This document shows positions 43,724-57,730 of a stretch of 64,000 nt of DNA, one piece after another (within the stretch, counting starts at the first letter, position 1; every line of letters begins with the position of its first letter). The stretch comes from Fremontodendron californicum (taxonomy: Eukaryota; Streptophyta; Magnoliopsida; Malvales; Malvaceae): assembly GCA_030761205.1 (NCBI GenBank), contig JAULJL010000038.1, positions 496,001 to 560,000 of the forward strand. Direction: 5' to 3'. The notes beneath the pieces were generated by a model, which did no database searches, was not told the origin of the DNA, and was given only the letters and a program-made list of their open reading frames with translations. A program made the translations under genes and the position numbers.

Positions 43724-46169
43724 AGCTGTCGCAACCTAAAAAATAACGACGACGAGTCTCATCGCAAGACTTTATTATTCGTTAGGCGTGACATTTAAAA
43801 AACAAATCGAGGAAAAGTCGACTTAATTCTTCTAGAAAAATTAAGGTTTTGAAAATGACCTTAAAAAAGACATGGAGTCGCCACCAATCTTTTTTAGCTA
43901 GGTGTGATCGGCCACCTATTAAAACCGGTTTTATAAATATTTTAAAAATTAATTAAAACATTTTAAAAACCAATTTCAAGTCTGCGTTTTAAAACCAGAG
44001 AAATCAAAGAAGCGGATTCGGGAGTCGGTTACGTGCAGGGAAGGATTAGCACCCCCACAACGCCCGTATAAATCGGTACCTTATTAATCGTGTATTATCT
44101 CAAGTCTCGGTAAAGATTGGTTTTAAATTTAGTATTTCAAGTTAATCCCCAATTTAAAGAAAAATAATTCAATTTTTATTTGAAAATGATTCGGAATTTA
44201 TAAATTCAAAATTTTCCTATATTCCCCAACAAACGTGGCAAAATATAGAAATTTTTATTAGTTTTGAAAAACTTTCCGAATCATTCTCTTTTTTTTTTTT
44301 GAAAGAAAGATATTCCTTTATTAATGATAATTGATGAAATTCCCTCCAGCAAACCTGGTAGAGAACTCATGAATTATTTTAACTCGGGAATATCTTTATT
44401 TTTATTGAAAACCATTATCTTTTTGAAAACATTTAAAAGAAATGAATATGTATAGGCATGACATAAATAAAATGACATAGTACAGTCTAAATAATATAAT
44501 GCAACCTAAATGTCATGACACATAGAAATGGTATGGCATATAATTTAAATGACATGGAATAAAATAATGCTATCATATACTATGCATGAAAATAAAAATG
44601 CAATGCATGAAATGTATTTTTTCCTTTAATTAAGGAAATCCGTATATCTAAAAAGATATCCGGCTACCTTAGGAAAATATGTCAAATTAAATATTCTAAA
44701 ACCAAAATACTTTGTGATTGTTTGAAAACAATTTTGAGAAGCTTGAATTAACAATAAAAACTGGGCTAAAAATTTTTAAATGGCTCTAATTTCCTAAGTT
44801 TAAAAAATCCGGACTTGACTACCCTTAGCCCGGGACTTGAAAAACCATTTTTAGAGTTTAAAAGGCTTAGAAATCACCCTAAGTCAGTAGCTAACCCTCC
44901 TAATCAGCCCACTCTAAGTAGTTTAACCAAAACAGAAAATTGGTTTTTCTTTAAATTCAATTCTGACTCCATTGTCCAGTTTTAATCCACGATTTTTTAC
45001 CCTATTTTTAAAAATTCCAAAAATTCTGAAAACATTATTGGAGACTCAAGACATGTAAAAATACACGGAAAAAAATCAATTTAATTTTCTAATCAAAGAT
45101 GAATTCCCAGAAAAATCGGAGATGTACGAGTTTTGGGTGGAGAAAAAAAAAACTGCTTTGCCAACACATTTTTTTTGTCTTTGATAAAATCATTTAAAAA
45201 TCAAAATAAAAATATTTGAAACTCATAAAATGATTTGCAAACAGTAGCTGAGACTTTTTGAAAGTTAGATAAAAATTGGCTAAGTAAAAAAAATCACAAA
45301 GGTAGAATAATCAATTTGACAAACTTAATTTTCCACAAGTGTGCTCAAGAGAGCATCACTTTGAACCATTAATTGGCTCAAGTCATTATTCAAGTGGCAT
45401 GAACATGAAATGCATGGATCTAAACCTAAATGTAAGGAAAATGCATGACACAAATAATATGGCCTAGACCTAACATGAACTTGCATGACATTTAATGTAA
45501 CCTAGACCTAAGACATGCATGGCATTTTCACAAACACAAGGCATGCTTAATTCAAAAATCCAACCAAATATCATGCAAATGCAAAAACCTAACAACTAGC
45601 ATGACAAAAATACAACACACAATGCAAAACACATGGAGTAGCCAAATGGCCCCAAGCTCCAACAAGCATGGCATTTTCACAAACACTTGGTATGCTAGCA
45701 TGAAAAACTAAGTCATAACACAAAAATCACACAAGCATTTTCACAAACACCTAATATACCAAATCTAAAACATGCTCACTAAGATATAAAACAAGAATCA
45801 TGCAAAGAATCACACAAGCATTTTCACAAACACTTAATATGCTAACTCTAAAACATGCTCAAATTTAAACAACATGAAAACAGAAAATTAAAAATGCAAA
45901 AACATGATATCTAAGACATAAATGGCAACAAACAAAGCAACCAAATTAAATATAACTTAAGAACATGAAATAACATAATATTTAAAACATCAAAAATAAA
46001 GAAAATAGCATAAACAACATGGTAAAATGAATCAAAAACAACGACTTAAAATAAATAATGTAGGCCATTTGGCCATGGTGAGTTTATTGTAAAAACAAAA
46101 TGTAAGAAAAATATACTTAAGAAAGGAAATGAAGGAAGAACAAGAAACATTATTTTAAAATGAAAACTC

Positions 46170-46392
46170 ACCAAGTAGCTTTTGAACGGATTTAAGCTAT
46201 AAACCTTCTCACAAGTAGCTTTTGAACGGATTAAGCTATAAACCCTCAGAGTAGCTTTTGAACGGATTAAGCTACAAACCCTCAGAGTAGCTTTTGAACG
46301 GATTAAGCTACAAACCCTCAGAGTAGCTTTTGAACGGATTAAGCTACAAACCCTCAGAGTAGCTTTTGAACGGATTAAGCTACAAACCCTCT
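46170..46392 (-). repeat. 36-bp tandem repeat in the LTR, about 6 copies
   Basis: This is the counterpart of 35005-35165 with roughly two more units. Four internal units are nearly identical, indicating recent change in copy number. Confidence 0.88.
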
Positions 46393-46495
46393 CAACAAAA
46401 ACACTATGACTCACCACCCGGATAATCCTAATACAAGTGTATAGACTATCTCACAAAGGGGTAGTGGGTGGTCTCAACCAAAGGCCAAGACTCCT

Positions 46496-46503
46496 TATTT
46501 ATA
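46496..46503 (-). promoter_or_regulatory. LTR TATA box (TATAAATA, minus strand)
   Basis: This is the same site as 35266-35273; in the 5' LTR it would drive the element transcript. Confidence 0.6.
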
Positions 46504-47247
46504 AGGTGAGCACCTCCTTGGCTTGACATTACAAAGGGATGTGGGATTGGGACTTAGGCTCAAAAATGAAAATCTCTAACTTAACTCTTGATTTTTAATC
46601 ACTTGATTGAAAAAATCCTAAGCTTCCTCCTTCATTTGGGCTTGGGCAGGCCAGCACTTCTCTTTTCCAGCCCAGATCTGATTTTTGAAAGGCCCAAAGA
46701 AGCCCTTTTCGGTTGCTTGGGTGAAATGACCATTTTGCCCCCCCGGATGCAAATAAATATCAAACGGACTCCAAATTCAATTTTTCTTTATTTAATACTT
46801 CCAAAATAATAAAATATTGAGTTCTGAAAGTTTTCAAAATTTTTCGAGTCCGTTTGCTATTTATTTGGATTTTTTTCTTCCCAAAATGTCCTTTTATGCC
46901 CCTACTTTTTACCATTTTTTAAACGAGCTCCAAATCAAGATTTTTCTTCACCAATCTCTTCAAAATAATTAAAAAGTGTGATCTGGAATTTTTCATGATT
47001 TTTGGAGCTCATTTGGTATTTTTTAGGGATTTATCGGCTTGAATTACTGCATAGGAGGCTCGGGACTTTTTAGGGTTGACTTTTTCGGGGTTGACTTTTT
47101 TTCAAGTTTGTCTTTTTGTGCTCGCCCTCTTAAACTAAGTCTCGGAGTACCATCTGCAGGATGAAAACAGTCTTTTTATACTCGGAAACATCAATATGGG
47201 AAGAAAACATACCTGTTTAGTGGTCCGGACAAAATTAGGTGTCTACA

Positions 47248-47784
47248 TATATCTATGTAACTATATACATAGATATATTGTAATATATCTATGTAATATA
47301 TGTAATATATATTTGTGTAATACATTGTAATATATCTATGTAATTGTAATATATTTAAGTAATTGTAATATATTTGTGTAATACAATTACAATTACATAG
47401 ATATATTACATTAGCACTATTAAATATATTACAATTATATAGATATATTACATTTATATAGATATATTACAATTACTGAAAATATTAGATATTACATGTA
47501 TACATTACAATTACTGAAAACATTAGATAGTACATGTATACATTAGAATTACTGAAAATATTAGATAATTGATAATGTATACATCTATGTAATTGTAATA
47601 TATATATATATATATGTAATTGTAATATCTATGTAATTTTAATATATCTATGTAATATATCTATGTAATTATAATATATTTATGTAATTGTAATATATCT
47701 ATGTAATTGTAATATATCTATGTAATATATTTATGTAATTGTAATATATCTATGTAATTGTTATATATTTATGTAATTATAATA
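47248..47784. repeat. AT-rich 19-bp satellite, block C
   Basis: This is the same satellite family, in mixed orientations. ACTGAAAA-containing units near 47470-47570 echo the 173-bp unit of block A in reverse. Confidence 0.9.
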
Positions 47785-49715
47785 TATTCCTTTATTAATG
47801 AAACTTTCCGAATCATTCTCATTTTTTGAAAGAAAGATATTCCTTTATTAATGATAATTGATGATATTCCCTCCAGCAAACCCGGTAGAGAACTCATGAA
47901 TTATTTTAACTCGGGAATACCTTAATTTTTTATTGAAAAAATCATTATCCTTTTGAAAACATTTTAAAAGATATGAATATGTATATGCATGACATAAATA
48001 AAATGACATAGCAAAATCTAAATGATATAATGCATCCTAAATGATATGATATAATTTAAATGCCTTAGCATATTCTAAATGAAATGAAATGTCCTAAGTT
48101 ATATGACATGTTCTAAATGAAATGAAATGTCCTAAGTTATATGACATATTCTAAATGAAATGAAATGTCCTAAGTTATATGACATATTCTAAATGAAATG
48201 AAATGACCTAGGTAACATAATATATTCTATATGGAATGTAATATCCTAAATCATATGATATATTTTAAATGAAATAAAATATCCTAAATGACATAATATA
48301 TATATCCTAAATTAAATGACCTAGGTAACATAATATATTCTATATGAGATGAAATAATTTGAATGACATGGCAAATATGAATGATATGGCATATAATTTA
48401 AATGATATAAAATATAAAATAATGCTATCATATAATATGCATGAAAATAAAAATGAAAATAATAATGCATGAACATAGTATATCCTAAATAATATGACAA
48501 AAAAATAACTAAATAAAAAGCATAGGATATCATGAAATATTCCAAATCATATAATAAATGATATAACATAACTCAAAATCATAACAATATCATAGAAATT
48601 ATCATAGCAAAAATAACATATTATATAAAATGCATGAATATGAAAAATGCAATGAATGAAAATGTATTTTTTCCTTTAATTAAAGAAATCCGTATATCTA
48701 AAAAGATGACTACCTTAGGAAAATATGTCAAATTAAATATTCTAAAACCAAAATACTTTGTGATTGTTTGAAAACAATTTTGAAAAAAGCTAAGATTAAA
48801 AATGAAAAAAACTGGGTTAAACCTTTTTTAAAATGGCTCTAATTTCCTATGTTTAAAATCCCGGGCTTAACCACCCTTAACCCGAGACTTAAAAAAACAT
48901 TTTTAGAGTTTAAAAAGGTTTAAAAATTACCCTAAGTCAGTAACTAAACTTCCTAATTAGCTCCCTCTAAGTAACTTAACCAAAACAGAAAAATGATTTT
49001 CCTCCAAATTCAATTCTGACTCCACTGTCCAGTTTTAAGTCATGATTTTGTACCCTATTTTTAAAAATTCAAAAATTTCTGAAAAAAAAATGCTGGAGAC
49101 TAAGGACATGTAAAAATACACGGGAAAAAATCATGTTAATTTTCTGATTAAAGATGAATGCCTAGAAAAATCGGGAAAGTACGAGTACTGGGTGAAAAAA
49201 CTGTTTTGCCAAAATACATTTTTGCCTTTGATAAAATCATTTAAAAATCAAAGTAAAAATATTTAGGACTCACAAAATGACTCACAAACAGTAGCTAGGA
49301 CTTTTTGAAAGTTAGATAAAAATTGGCTAAGTAAAAAATTCACAAAGGTAAAATAATCAATTTGACGAACATAAATTTTCCACAAGTGTGCTCAAGAGAG
49401 CATGACTTTGAACCATTAATTGGCTTAAGTCATTAGTCAAGTGGCATGAACATGAAATGCATGAAAAAAATACAGCAAATATGATGCATGAAATGCATGA
49501 GTTTAAACCTAAATGTCATGAAAAAAATGCATGGCATCAATATAGTGACCTAGACCTAAATGAACTTGCATGGCATTTAATGTAACCTAGGTCTAATCTG
49601 CATGAACATGCATGGCAAGATAAACCTAACCTAACATCTAAAATATTCATGGCACTAACACAAACACAAGGCATGCTTACAATTATGACAGTGGTTTATG
49701 AAATTATCACCCTTA
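47785..49715 (-). repeat. Diverged Ogre-type LTR fragment, minus strand
   Basis: It is similar to 44290-45540 and beyond, but with many changes and its own array of AAATGAAATGTCCTAAGTTATATGACAT-like units (about 48050-48340, 38-40 bp). It begins within the LTR near the AATATCTTTCTTTCAAAAG segment, which is partly duplicated (47785-47850), and stops near GGCATGCTTA. Neither LTR terminus is present. Confidence 0.85.
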
Positions 49716-52150
49716 GATTACATAGATATATTACAATTACATCGATATATTACAATTGCATAGATATATATATATTACAATTACATAAATTACATAGATA
49801 TATTACAATTACATAGATACATTACAATTACACAAATATATTATCTATGTAATATATCTATGTAATATATTATCAATGTAATTGTAATATATTTAAGTAA
49901 TTGTAACTGTAATATATATATCTCTATGTAATTGTAATATATTTATGAAATATATCTATGGAATATTACATAGATATATTACATAAATACAGTACAATTA
50001 CATATATTGTTACAATTACATAGATATATTACAATTACATAGATGTATTACAATGACATAGATATATTACAATTACATAGATATATTATAATTACATAAA
50101 TATATCTATGTAATATTACAATTACATAGATATATTACAATTACATATTTTTGTAATTACATAGATATATTACAATTACATAGATACATTACAATTACAC
50201 ATTAGATATATTAAAATACATGAAATTGTAATATATCTATGCAATTGTAATACATCTATGTAATTGTAATATATCTATATAATATATCTATATCTATGTA
50301 ATATTACAATAGATATGTAATTGTAATATATCTATGTAATTGTATTATATTACATAGATATATATTACAATTACATAGATATATTACAATAACATAGATA
50401 TATTATAATTACATAATAATATTACAATTGCATAGATATATTACAATTACATAGATAATATATTACATAGATATATTATAATTACATAGATATATTTATT
50501 AATATATATATTACAATTATATAGATATATTACAATTGCATATATTTATTATAATTGTATTACTATTACATAGATATTTATAATTACATAAACCCTATAA
50601 TTATATCTATGTAATTCTATGTAATATATTTGTGTAATTGTAATATATTACAATTACATTAGATATACTATTACAATTACATAGATATATTACAATTACA
50701 TAGATATATTACATAGATATATTTACAATTACATAGATATATATATTACATAGATATATTACATAGATACATTACATAAATATATTACAATTACATAGAT
50801 ACATTAGAATTACATAGATATATTACAATTACATAGATATATTATAATTACATAAATATATTATAATTACATAGATATATTACAATTACATAAATATATT
50901 TACAATTACATAGATATATGATTACATAGATATATTACATATATTACAACCACATAATTACAATTACATATATATATATATATTACAATTACATAGATAC
51001 TATTACATAGATATATTACAATTACATAGATATATTACATATATTACATAAATATATGTATATATTACAATTACACAAATATAAATCTAAATAAATACAT
51101 AGATATATTAAAATTACATAGATAAATATATTACATAGATATATATATATATATATTACAATTACATAGATATTACAATTACATAAATATATTACAATCA
51201 CATAGATAAATATATTACATAGATATATACATATATATATATATATATCACATGTAATATCTATGTAATTGTAATGTATCTAATGTAATATATTACATGT
51301 ATCTATTTAATTGTAATATATCAATGTGATTGTAATTGTATCTATGTAATTCTAATATATCTATGTAATTCTAATATTTTCTAATATATCTTTGTAATTG
51401 TAATTAATAAAAACAAATATATTCAAAAATAGATATATTACAGTTACTTAGATATATTACAATTACATAAATATATTACAATTACATATTTATATTACAA
51501 AACAATGGATATTACAATTAAATAGATATATTACATATTACATTATATTAGACATTACATAGATATATCTATTTAATGTAACATATATATATCGATGTAA
51601 TTCTAATGAATCTATGTCATTATAAATATATTTATGTAATTGTAATATATCTATGTAATTATAAATATTTGTGTAAATATGTAATATATTTTTCTAATAT
51701 ATCTATGTAATTGTAATATATCTATGTAATTCTAATATATAACCCGTCCGGACCTGACCCTATATACATTACAATTAAATAGATACATTACAATTACATA
51801 GATATATTACAATTACATAGATATATTATAATTACATAGATATATTAGACAAATATATTTGTAATTTTAAAATTTTCAGTATTATATCTACGTAGTTGTA
51901 ATGTATATATCAATGTAATTGTATATTACATGTGATATATCTATGTAATTCTGATGTATCTATGTAGTTGTATTATATCTAAGTAATTGTAATAAATCTA
52001 TGTAATTGTAATATTATACGACTACATAGATTGATAATTGTAATGTATCTATGTAATTGTAATATATCTGTGTAATTGTAATGTATCTATGTAATTGTAA
52101 AATATCAATGTAATTATATCTATGTAATTACATAGATATATATTCAATTA
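49716..52150. repeat. AT-rich 19-bp satellite, block D
   Basis: Satellite continues in both orientations, with TA dinucleotide runs (for example near 51140 and 51230). A GC-richer island AACCCGTCCGGACCTGACCC at 51741-51760 interrupts it; its origin is not recognised. Confidence 0.92.
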
Positions 52151-52193
52151 CACAGATCAAGTCCGGAGTTTTACTTAGCCAAGTTTTAGACGT
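52151..52193. other. Short unique sequence before the CACTA end
   Basis: About 43 bp of non-satellite sequence of unknown origin lie between satellite and the CACTA motif. Confidence 0.4.
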
Positions 52194-52879
52194 CACTAAT
52201 GTTACTACGGTCGGTATAGCCTATGTTGGGATAGCCCCTTTTGCTTTTACCTATACCGACGGATTTTGTATCTGTCGGTATAGATACCGCATCTATACCG
52301 ACGGCTTTTATATCCGTAGGTATAGATATCGTATCTATACCGACAGCTTTTGTATCCGTCGATATAGATACCGCATCTATACCGACGGCTTTTGTATCAG
52401 TAGGTATAGATACCGTATCTATACCGACGGCTTTTGTATCCGTCGGTATAGATAACAAAGATATACATATACCGACGATTTGTTTTTTTTTTTTTTTTGC
52501 GTCTGTCGGTATAGATTAAAATGTAAAATTTACAATTAACCTATAGCGACAATTTGTCGTAAATTTACTAACGGTTTACTCCGTCAGTATACTATACATT
52601 TTTTGTTGTTATATGAACTGTCAGTATATAGGTCAGAGCGTCGGTAAAAATAAAATTTTATCATATTTTTCAATTACTAATATTGATATATTTATAATTT
52701 AATCCAAGATATTTCATATAAAAAAATCATTATAAGAAAGTAAAAAATATTTCATAATATTAAAAATAAAATTACAAATAAATTGTCTTAATTATATAAC
52801 TTTTACAATCTAAATAGAAGACGCAAGCTAAAGTCATAATACAGTCTTAAAATTGAAAATTAGCAATAAATGAAAATCT
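52194..52879. mobile_element. CACTA (En/Spm-like) transposon end fragment
   Basis: It begins CACTAATGTTACTACGGTCGG and contains TACCGACGG...CCGTCGGTA sub-terminal repeats, a pattern typical of plant CACTA ends. No transposase frame and no matching opposite end are seen, and the sequence gives way to satellite near 52880. It is probably a remnant rather than a mobile unit. Confidence 0.65.
52250..52480. repeat. 42-bp hairpin-forming repeats in the CACTA end
   Basis: CTATACCG recurs at 52293, 52335, 52377 and 52419, exactly 42 bp apart. Each unit pairs TACCGACGG with CCGTCGGTA around a short TTTTGTATC loop. These are likely transposase-binding sub-terminal repeats. The periodic open frames on both strands are by-products. 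Confidence 0.85.
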
Positions 52880-55800
52880 ATATATCTATGAAAATTACAT
52901 CTATGTAATTCTAATATATCTATGTAGTTGTAATGTATATATCTATGTAATTGTAATATATCTATGTAATTGTAATATCTATGTAATTGTAATATATCTA
53001 TGTAATTATACTATATCTATGTTATTGTAATATATTTATGCAATTGTAATATATCAATATAATATCAATGTAATATTACATAGATATATATATATATTAC
53101 ATGTATTCTAATTGTAATATATCTATGTAATTGTAATGTATCTATGTAATTGTAATAGATATTACATAGATATATATATTACAATTACATAGATATATAA
53201 CAATTATATAGATATATTTCAATTACATAGATGTACTACAATTACATAGATGTATTTCAATTACATAGATGTATTATAATTACATAAATATATTTATTAC
53301 AATTACATAGATATATTAATATTACATAGATATATTACAATTACATAGATATATTACATAGAATTACATAGATATAATTACATAGATAATATATCTTTGT
53401 AGTTGTAATATATCTATGTAATTGTAATATATTTATGTAATTGTAGTATACCTATGTAATTGTAATATATCTATGTAATTGTAAAGTATCAATGTAATAT
53501 ATCTATGTAACTGTAGTATATCTATGTAATTGTAATATATATATATATATACATATCCAATGTATCTATGTAATTTTATTATATCAATGTAATTCGAAAA
53601 CATTATATATAACATGTATTTTAATATATCTAATGTGTAATTGTAATGTATCTATGTAATTGTAATATATAATATAATATATCTATATAATTGTAATAAT
53701 ATATCTATGTAGTTTTAATATATCTATGTAATTGTAATATATCTATGTAATTTTAATGTATCTATGTAATATATCTATGTAATTGTAATATATCTATGTA
53801 ATTGTAATGTATCTATGTAATATATGTTTGTAACTGTAATATATCTATGTAAATGTAGTATATCTATGTAATTGTAATATATATATCCAATGTATCTATG
53901 TAATTCTAATATATCAATGTAATTCGAAAACATTATATATTACATGTATTTTAATATATCTAATGTGTAATTGTAATGTATCTATGTAATTGTAATATAT
54001 AATATAATATATCTATATAATTGTAATAATATATCTATGTAGTTTTAATATATCTATGTAATTGTAATATATCTATGTAATTGTAATGTATCTATGTAAT
54101 ATATCTATGTAATTGTAATGTATTTATGTAATATATCTATGTAATTGTAATGTGTCTATGTAATATATCAATTTGATTGTAATATATCTATGTAACTGTA
54201 GTATATCTATGTAACTATAATATATATATATATATATATCCAATGTATCTATTTAATTCTAATATATCAATGTAATTCGAAAACATTATATATTACATGT
54301 ATTTTAATATATCTAATGTGTAATTGTAATGTATCTATGTAATTGTAATGTATCAATGTTACTGAAAACTTTGGATATATAATTGTAATGTATCTATGTA
54401 ATTATAATGTATCTATGTAATTGTAATATATCTATGTAATAGTAATATATCTATGTACTTGTAATATATTTATGTAATATAAATATCTATGTAATTGTAA
54501 TATATTTGTGTAATTGTAATTAATGTATGTAATTGTAATATATACACAAATATATTACAATTACATACATATATTACAACTAAATAGATATATTACAATT
54601 ACATAAATATATGCAATTACATAGATATATTACACAAATATATTACAATTATATAAATATTTTACAATTACATAGATATATTACAATTACAGAAAACATT
54701 AAATATAGTCAGATAATATTTTCAGTAATTCTAATATATCTATGTAAAAGTAAGTTTTCAGTAATTGCAATATATCTATGTAATTACTGAATACAAATAT
54801 ATTACAATTACAAATATATATTAGATATTACATGTATACATTAGAATTATATAGATATATTACAATTAGACAAATATATTACAATTACATAGATATATGA
54901 CAATTACATAGATATATTACATCAGTAATTCTAATGTATACATGTAATATCTAATGTTTACGTAATGTATCTAATAGTAATTATAATGTGTACACGTAAT
55001 ATCTAATGTTTTCAGTAATTTTAATATATACATGTAATATCTATGTAATTGTAATATATTTGTGTAATTGCAATATATCTACGTAATTGTAATATATTGG
55101 TGTAATTTATTTATTATCTATGTAATTGTATTATATATATGTAATAGTGTTAATGTAATATATCTATGTAATTGTAATATATTTGTGTAATTGTATTTAT
55201 GTAATTGTAATATATTTGTAATTGTAATACATCTATGTAATTGTAATATCTATGTAATTGTAATATCTATGTAATTATTACAATTACAATTAAATAAATA
55301 TGTTACAATTACATAAATATATTACAATTACATAGATATATTACATAGATATATATGCATAGATAAATATATTTATGTAGTACAATTATATTACATAGAT
55401 ATCTATGTAATTCTAATATATACATTTATAATTACATAGATATATTACAATTACTTAGATATATTAGAATTACATAGATATATATATATATTACAATTAC
55501 ATAGATATATTACAATTACATAGATATATTACATATATATATATATATATATTTATGCATTTATGTAATAGACATAGATATATAAATAACATAAATATAT
55601 ATCTGTGTAATTGTAATATTACAATTACATAATTATATATGTAATTGTAATATATATATATATGTAATTGTAATATATATCTAATATATCTATGTAATTG
55701 TAATATATTTATGTAATTGTAATTGTAATAATATATTACATAGATATATTACAATTACATAAATATATCTATGTAATTGTAATGTATCTATGTAATATGT

Positions 55801-57235
55801 CTATGTAATTGTAATATATCTATGTGATTCTATGTATTATATAGATACATTACAATTACATAGACATATTACATAGATACATAGATACATTACAATTACA
55901 TAGACATATTACATAGATATATTACAATTACATAGACATATTACATAGATATATTACAATTACATAGATATATTACATAGATACATTACAATTACATAGA
56001 TAATATTACAATTACATAGATATATTACAATTAAAATACATGTAATATATATATCTATGTAATATTACATAGATATATTATAATTACATAGATATATTAC
56101 AATTGCATAAATATATTACAATAACATAGATATATTATAATTACATAGATATATTAGAATTACATAGATACATAGATATTACATGTATATAATTACATAG
56201 ATATATTACAATTACATAGATATATTACAATTACATAGATGTATTTCAATTACATAGATATATAGATATTACATGCATATAATTACATAGATATATTACA
56301 ATTACATAAATATATTACAATTACATAGATGTATTTCAATTACATAGATGTATTTTAATATATCTATTTAATTGTAATATATCTATGTAATTGTAATAAT
56401 ATATCTATGTAATTGTAATATATCAATGTAATATATCTATGTAATTATAATGTATCTATGTAATATATCTATGTAATTATAATATATCTAATATATATTA
56501 CTGTAGTATATCTATGTAATTATAATATATATATATATCCAATGTATCTATGTAATTCTAATATATCAATTTGTCTATGTAACTCTAATCTTTACATAGA
56601 TATATTACAATTGCATAGATATATTACATAGATATATTACATAGATATATATTTATGTAATATATCTATGTAATATTACATAGATATATTACATAAATAC
56701 AGTACAATTACATATATTATTACAATTACATATATATATTACTAATACATAGATGTATTACAATTAAATAGATATATAATACAATTACATAGATATATTA
56801 CAATTACATATCTATTGTAATATTACAATTACATAGATATATTACTATTACATAGATACATTACAATTACATAGATATATTACAATTACACAAATATATT
56901 ATCTATGTAATATATCTATGTAATATATTTTCTATAGAATTGTAATATATTTAAGTAATTGTAATTGTAATATATATATATATCTATGTAATTGTAATGT
57001 CTTTATGTAATTGTAATATATTTATGTAATATATCTATGTAATATTACGTAGATATATTACATAAATACATTACAATTACTTATATTATTACAATTACAT
57101 AGATATATTACAATTACATAGATGTATTACAATTACATAGATATTTATTACAATTACATAAATATATCTATGTAATATTACAATTAAAATTACATAGATA
57201 TATTACAATTACATAGATATCTTACAATTACATAT
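52880..57235. repeat. AT-rich 19-bp satellite, block E
   Basis: This is the longest block. AATTCGAAAACATTATAT marks a higher-order unit at 53591, 53921 and 54274 (330 and 353 bp apart). Orientation switches many times. Candidate ORFs such as 53433-53615 on the minus strand are repeats of the satellite (YIDILQLHRY) and are not genes. Confidence 0.92.
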
Positions 57236-57345
57236 GTAGACACCTAATTTTGTCCGGACCACTAAAACAGGTATGTTTTCTTCCTAAATTGATGTTTTCG
57301 AGTGTAAAAAGATTTTTGTCATCCTGCAGGTGGTACTCCAAGACA
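57236..57345 (+). repeat. 110-bp start of an Ogre-type LTR inside satellite
   Basis: It starts exactly at TGTAGACACC and resembles 25779-25890 with several substitutions, ending around TGGTACTCCAAGACATAG, where satellite resumes without a boundary. Confidence 0.88.
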
Positions 57346-57730
57346 TAGATATATATATTACAATTACATAGATATTACAATTACTTATATATATATATAT
57401 TACAATTACATAGATATATTACATAGATATATTACAATTACAAAAATATATTATAACTACATAGATATATTACAATTACTTAAAACATTAGAATTACATA
57501 GATATACTACAGTAATTGTAATTGTAATATATCTATGAAATGTATCTAATTGTTATAAATATATTTATGTAATTGTAATACATCTATGTAATATATGTAA
57601 TATATCTATGTAATTGTAATATATCTATGTAATAGTAATATATCTATGTAATATATATATTACAATTACATAGATATACAATTACATAGATATGTAGTTG
57701 TAATATATCTATGTAATTGTAATATATTTA
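57346..57730. repeat. AT-rich 19-bp satellite, block F
   Basis: Satellite in mixed orientation lies between the LTR start fragment and the Tekay/Del LTR. Confidence 0.9.

Larger units (their letters stand above)
32879..47247 (-). mobile_element. Non-autonomous Ogre-like LTR retrotransposon without coding genes
   Basis: This complete 14.4-kb element has two LTRs (32879-36791 and 43727-47247) with the same ends as the plus-strand Ogre (TGTAGACACC...TTGCGACA), a tRNA-Arg PBS at 43705-43723, a PPT at 36792-36804, and TATAT on both sides. The 6.9-kb interior keeps leader-like and 3'-UTR-like sequence but has no recognisable gag, protease, RT, RNase H or integrase. It is therefore LARD-like and would depend on enzymes of an Ogre element. 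TATAT is a weak duplication here because the surrounding satellite is full of it. Confidence 0.92.
43727..47247 (-). repeat. 5' LTR of the minus-strand element (3521 bp)
   Basis: It has the same ends as 32879-36791. It lacks about 775 bp near 47067 (junction GCTCGGGACTTTTTAGGG, corresponding to 35835-36609) but keeps 324 bp lost from the other LTR. Lengths agree once both deletions and the extra 36-bp units are counted. Confidence 0.93.

Noticed and set aside
46046..46417. 123-codon minus-strand frame with VCSLIRSKATLR repeats
   Set aside because: It derives from the 36-bp tandem repeat in the LTR leader; copy number differs between the LTRs and no start or domain supports it.
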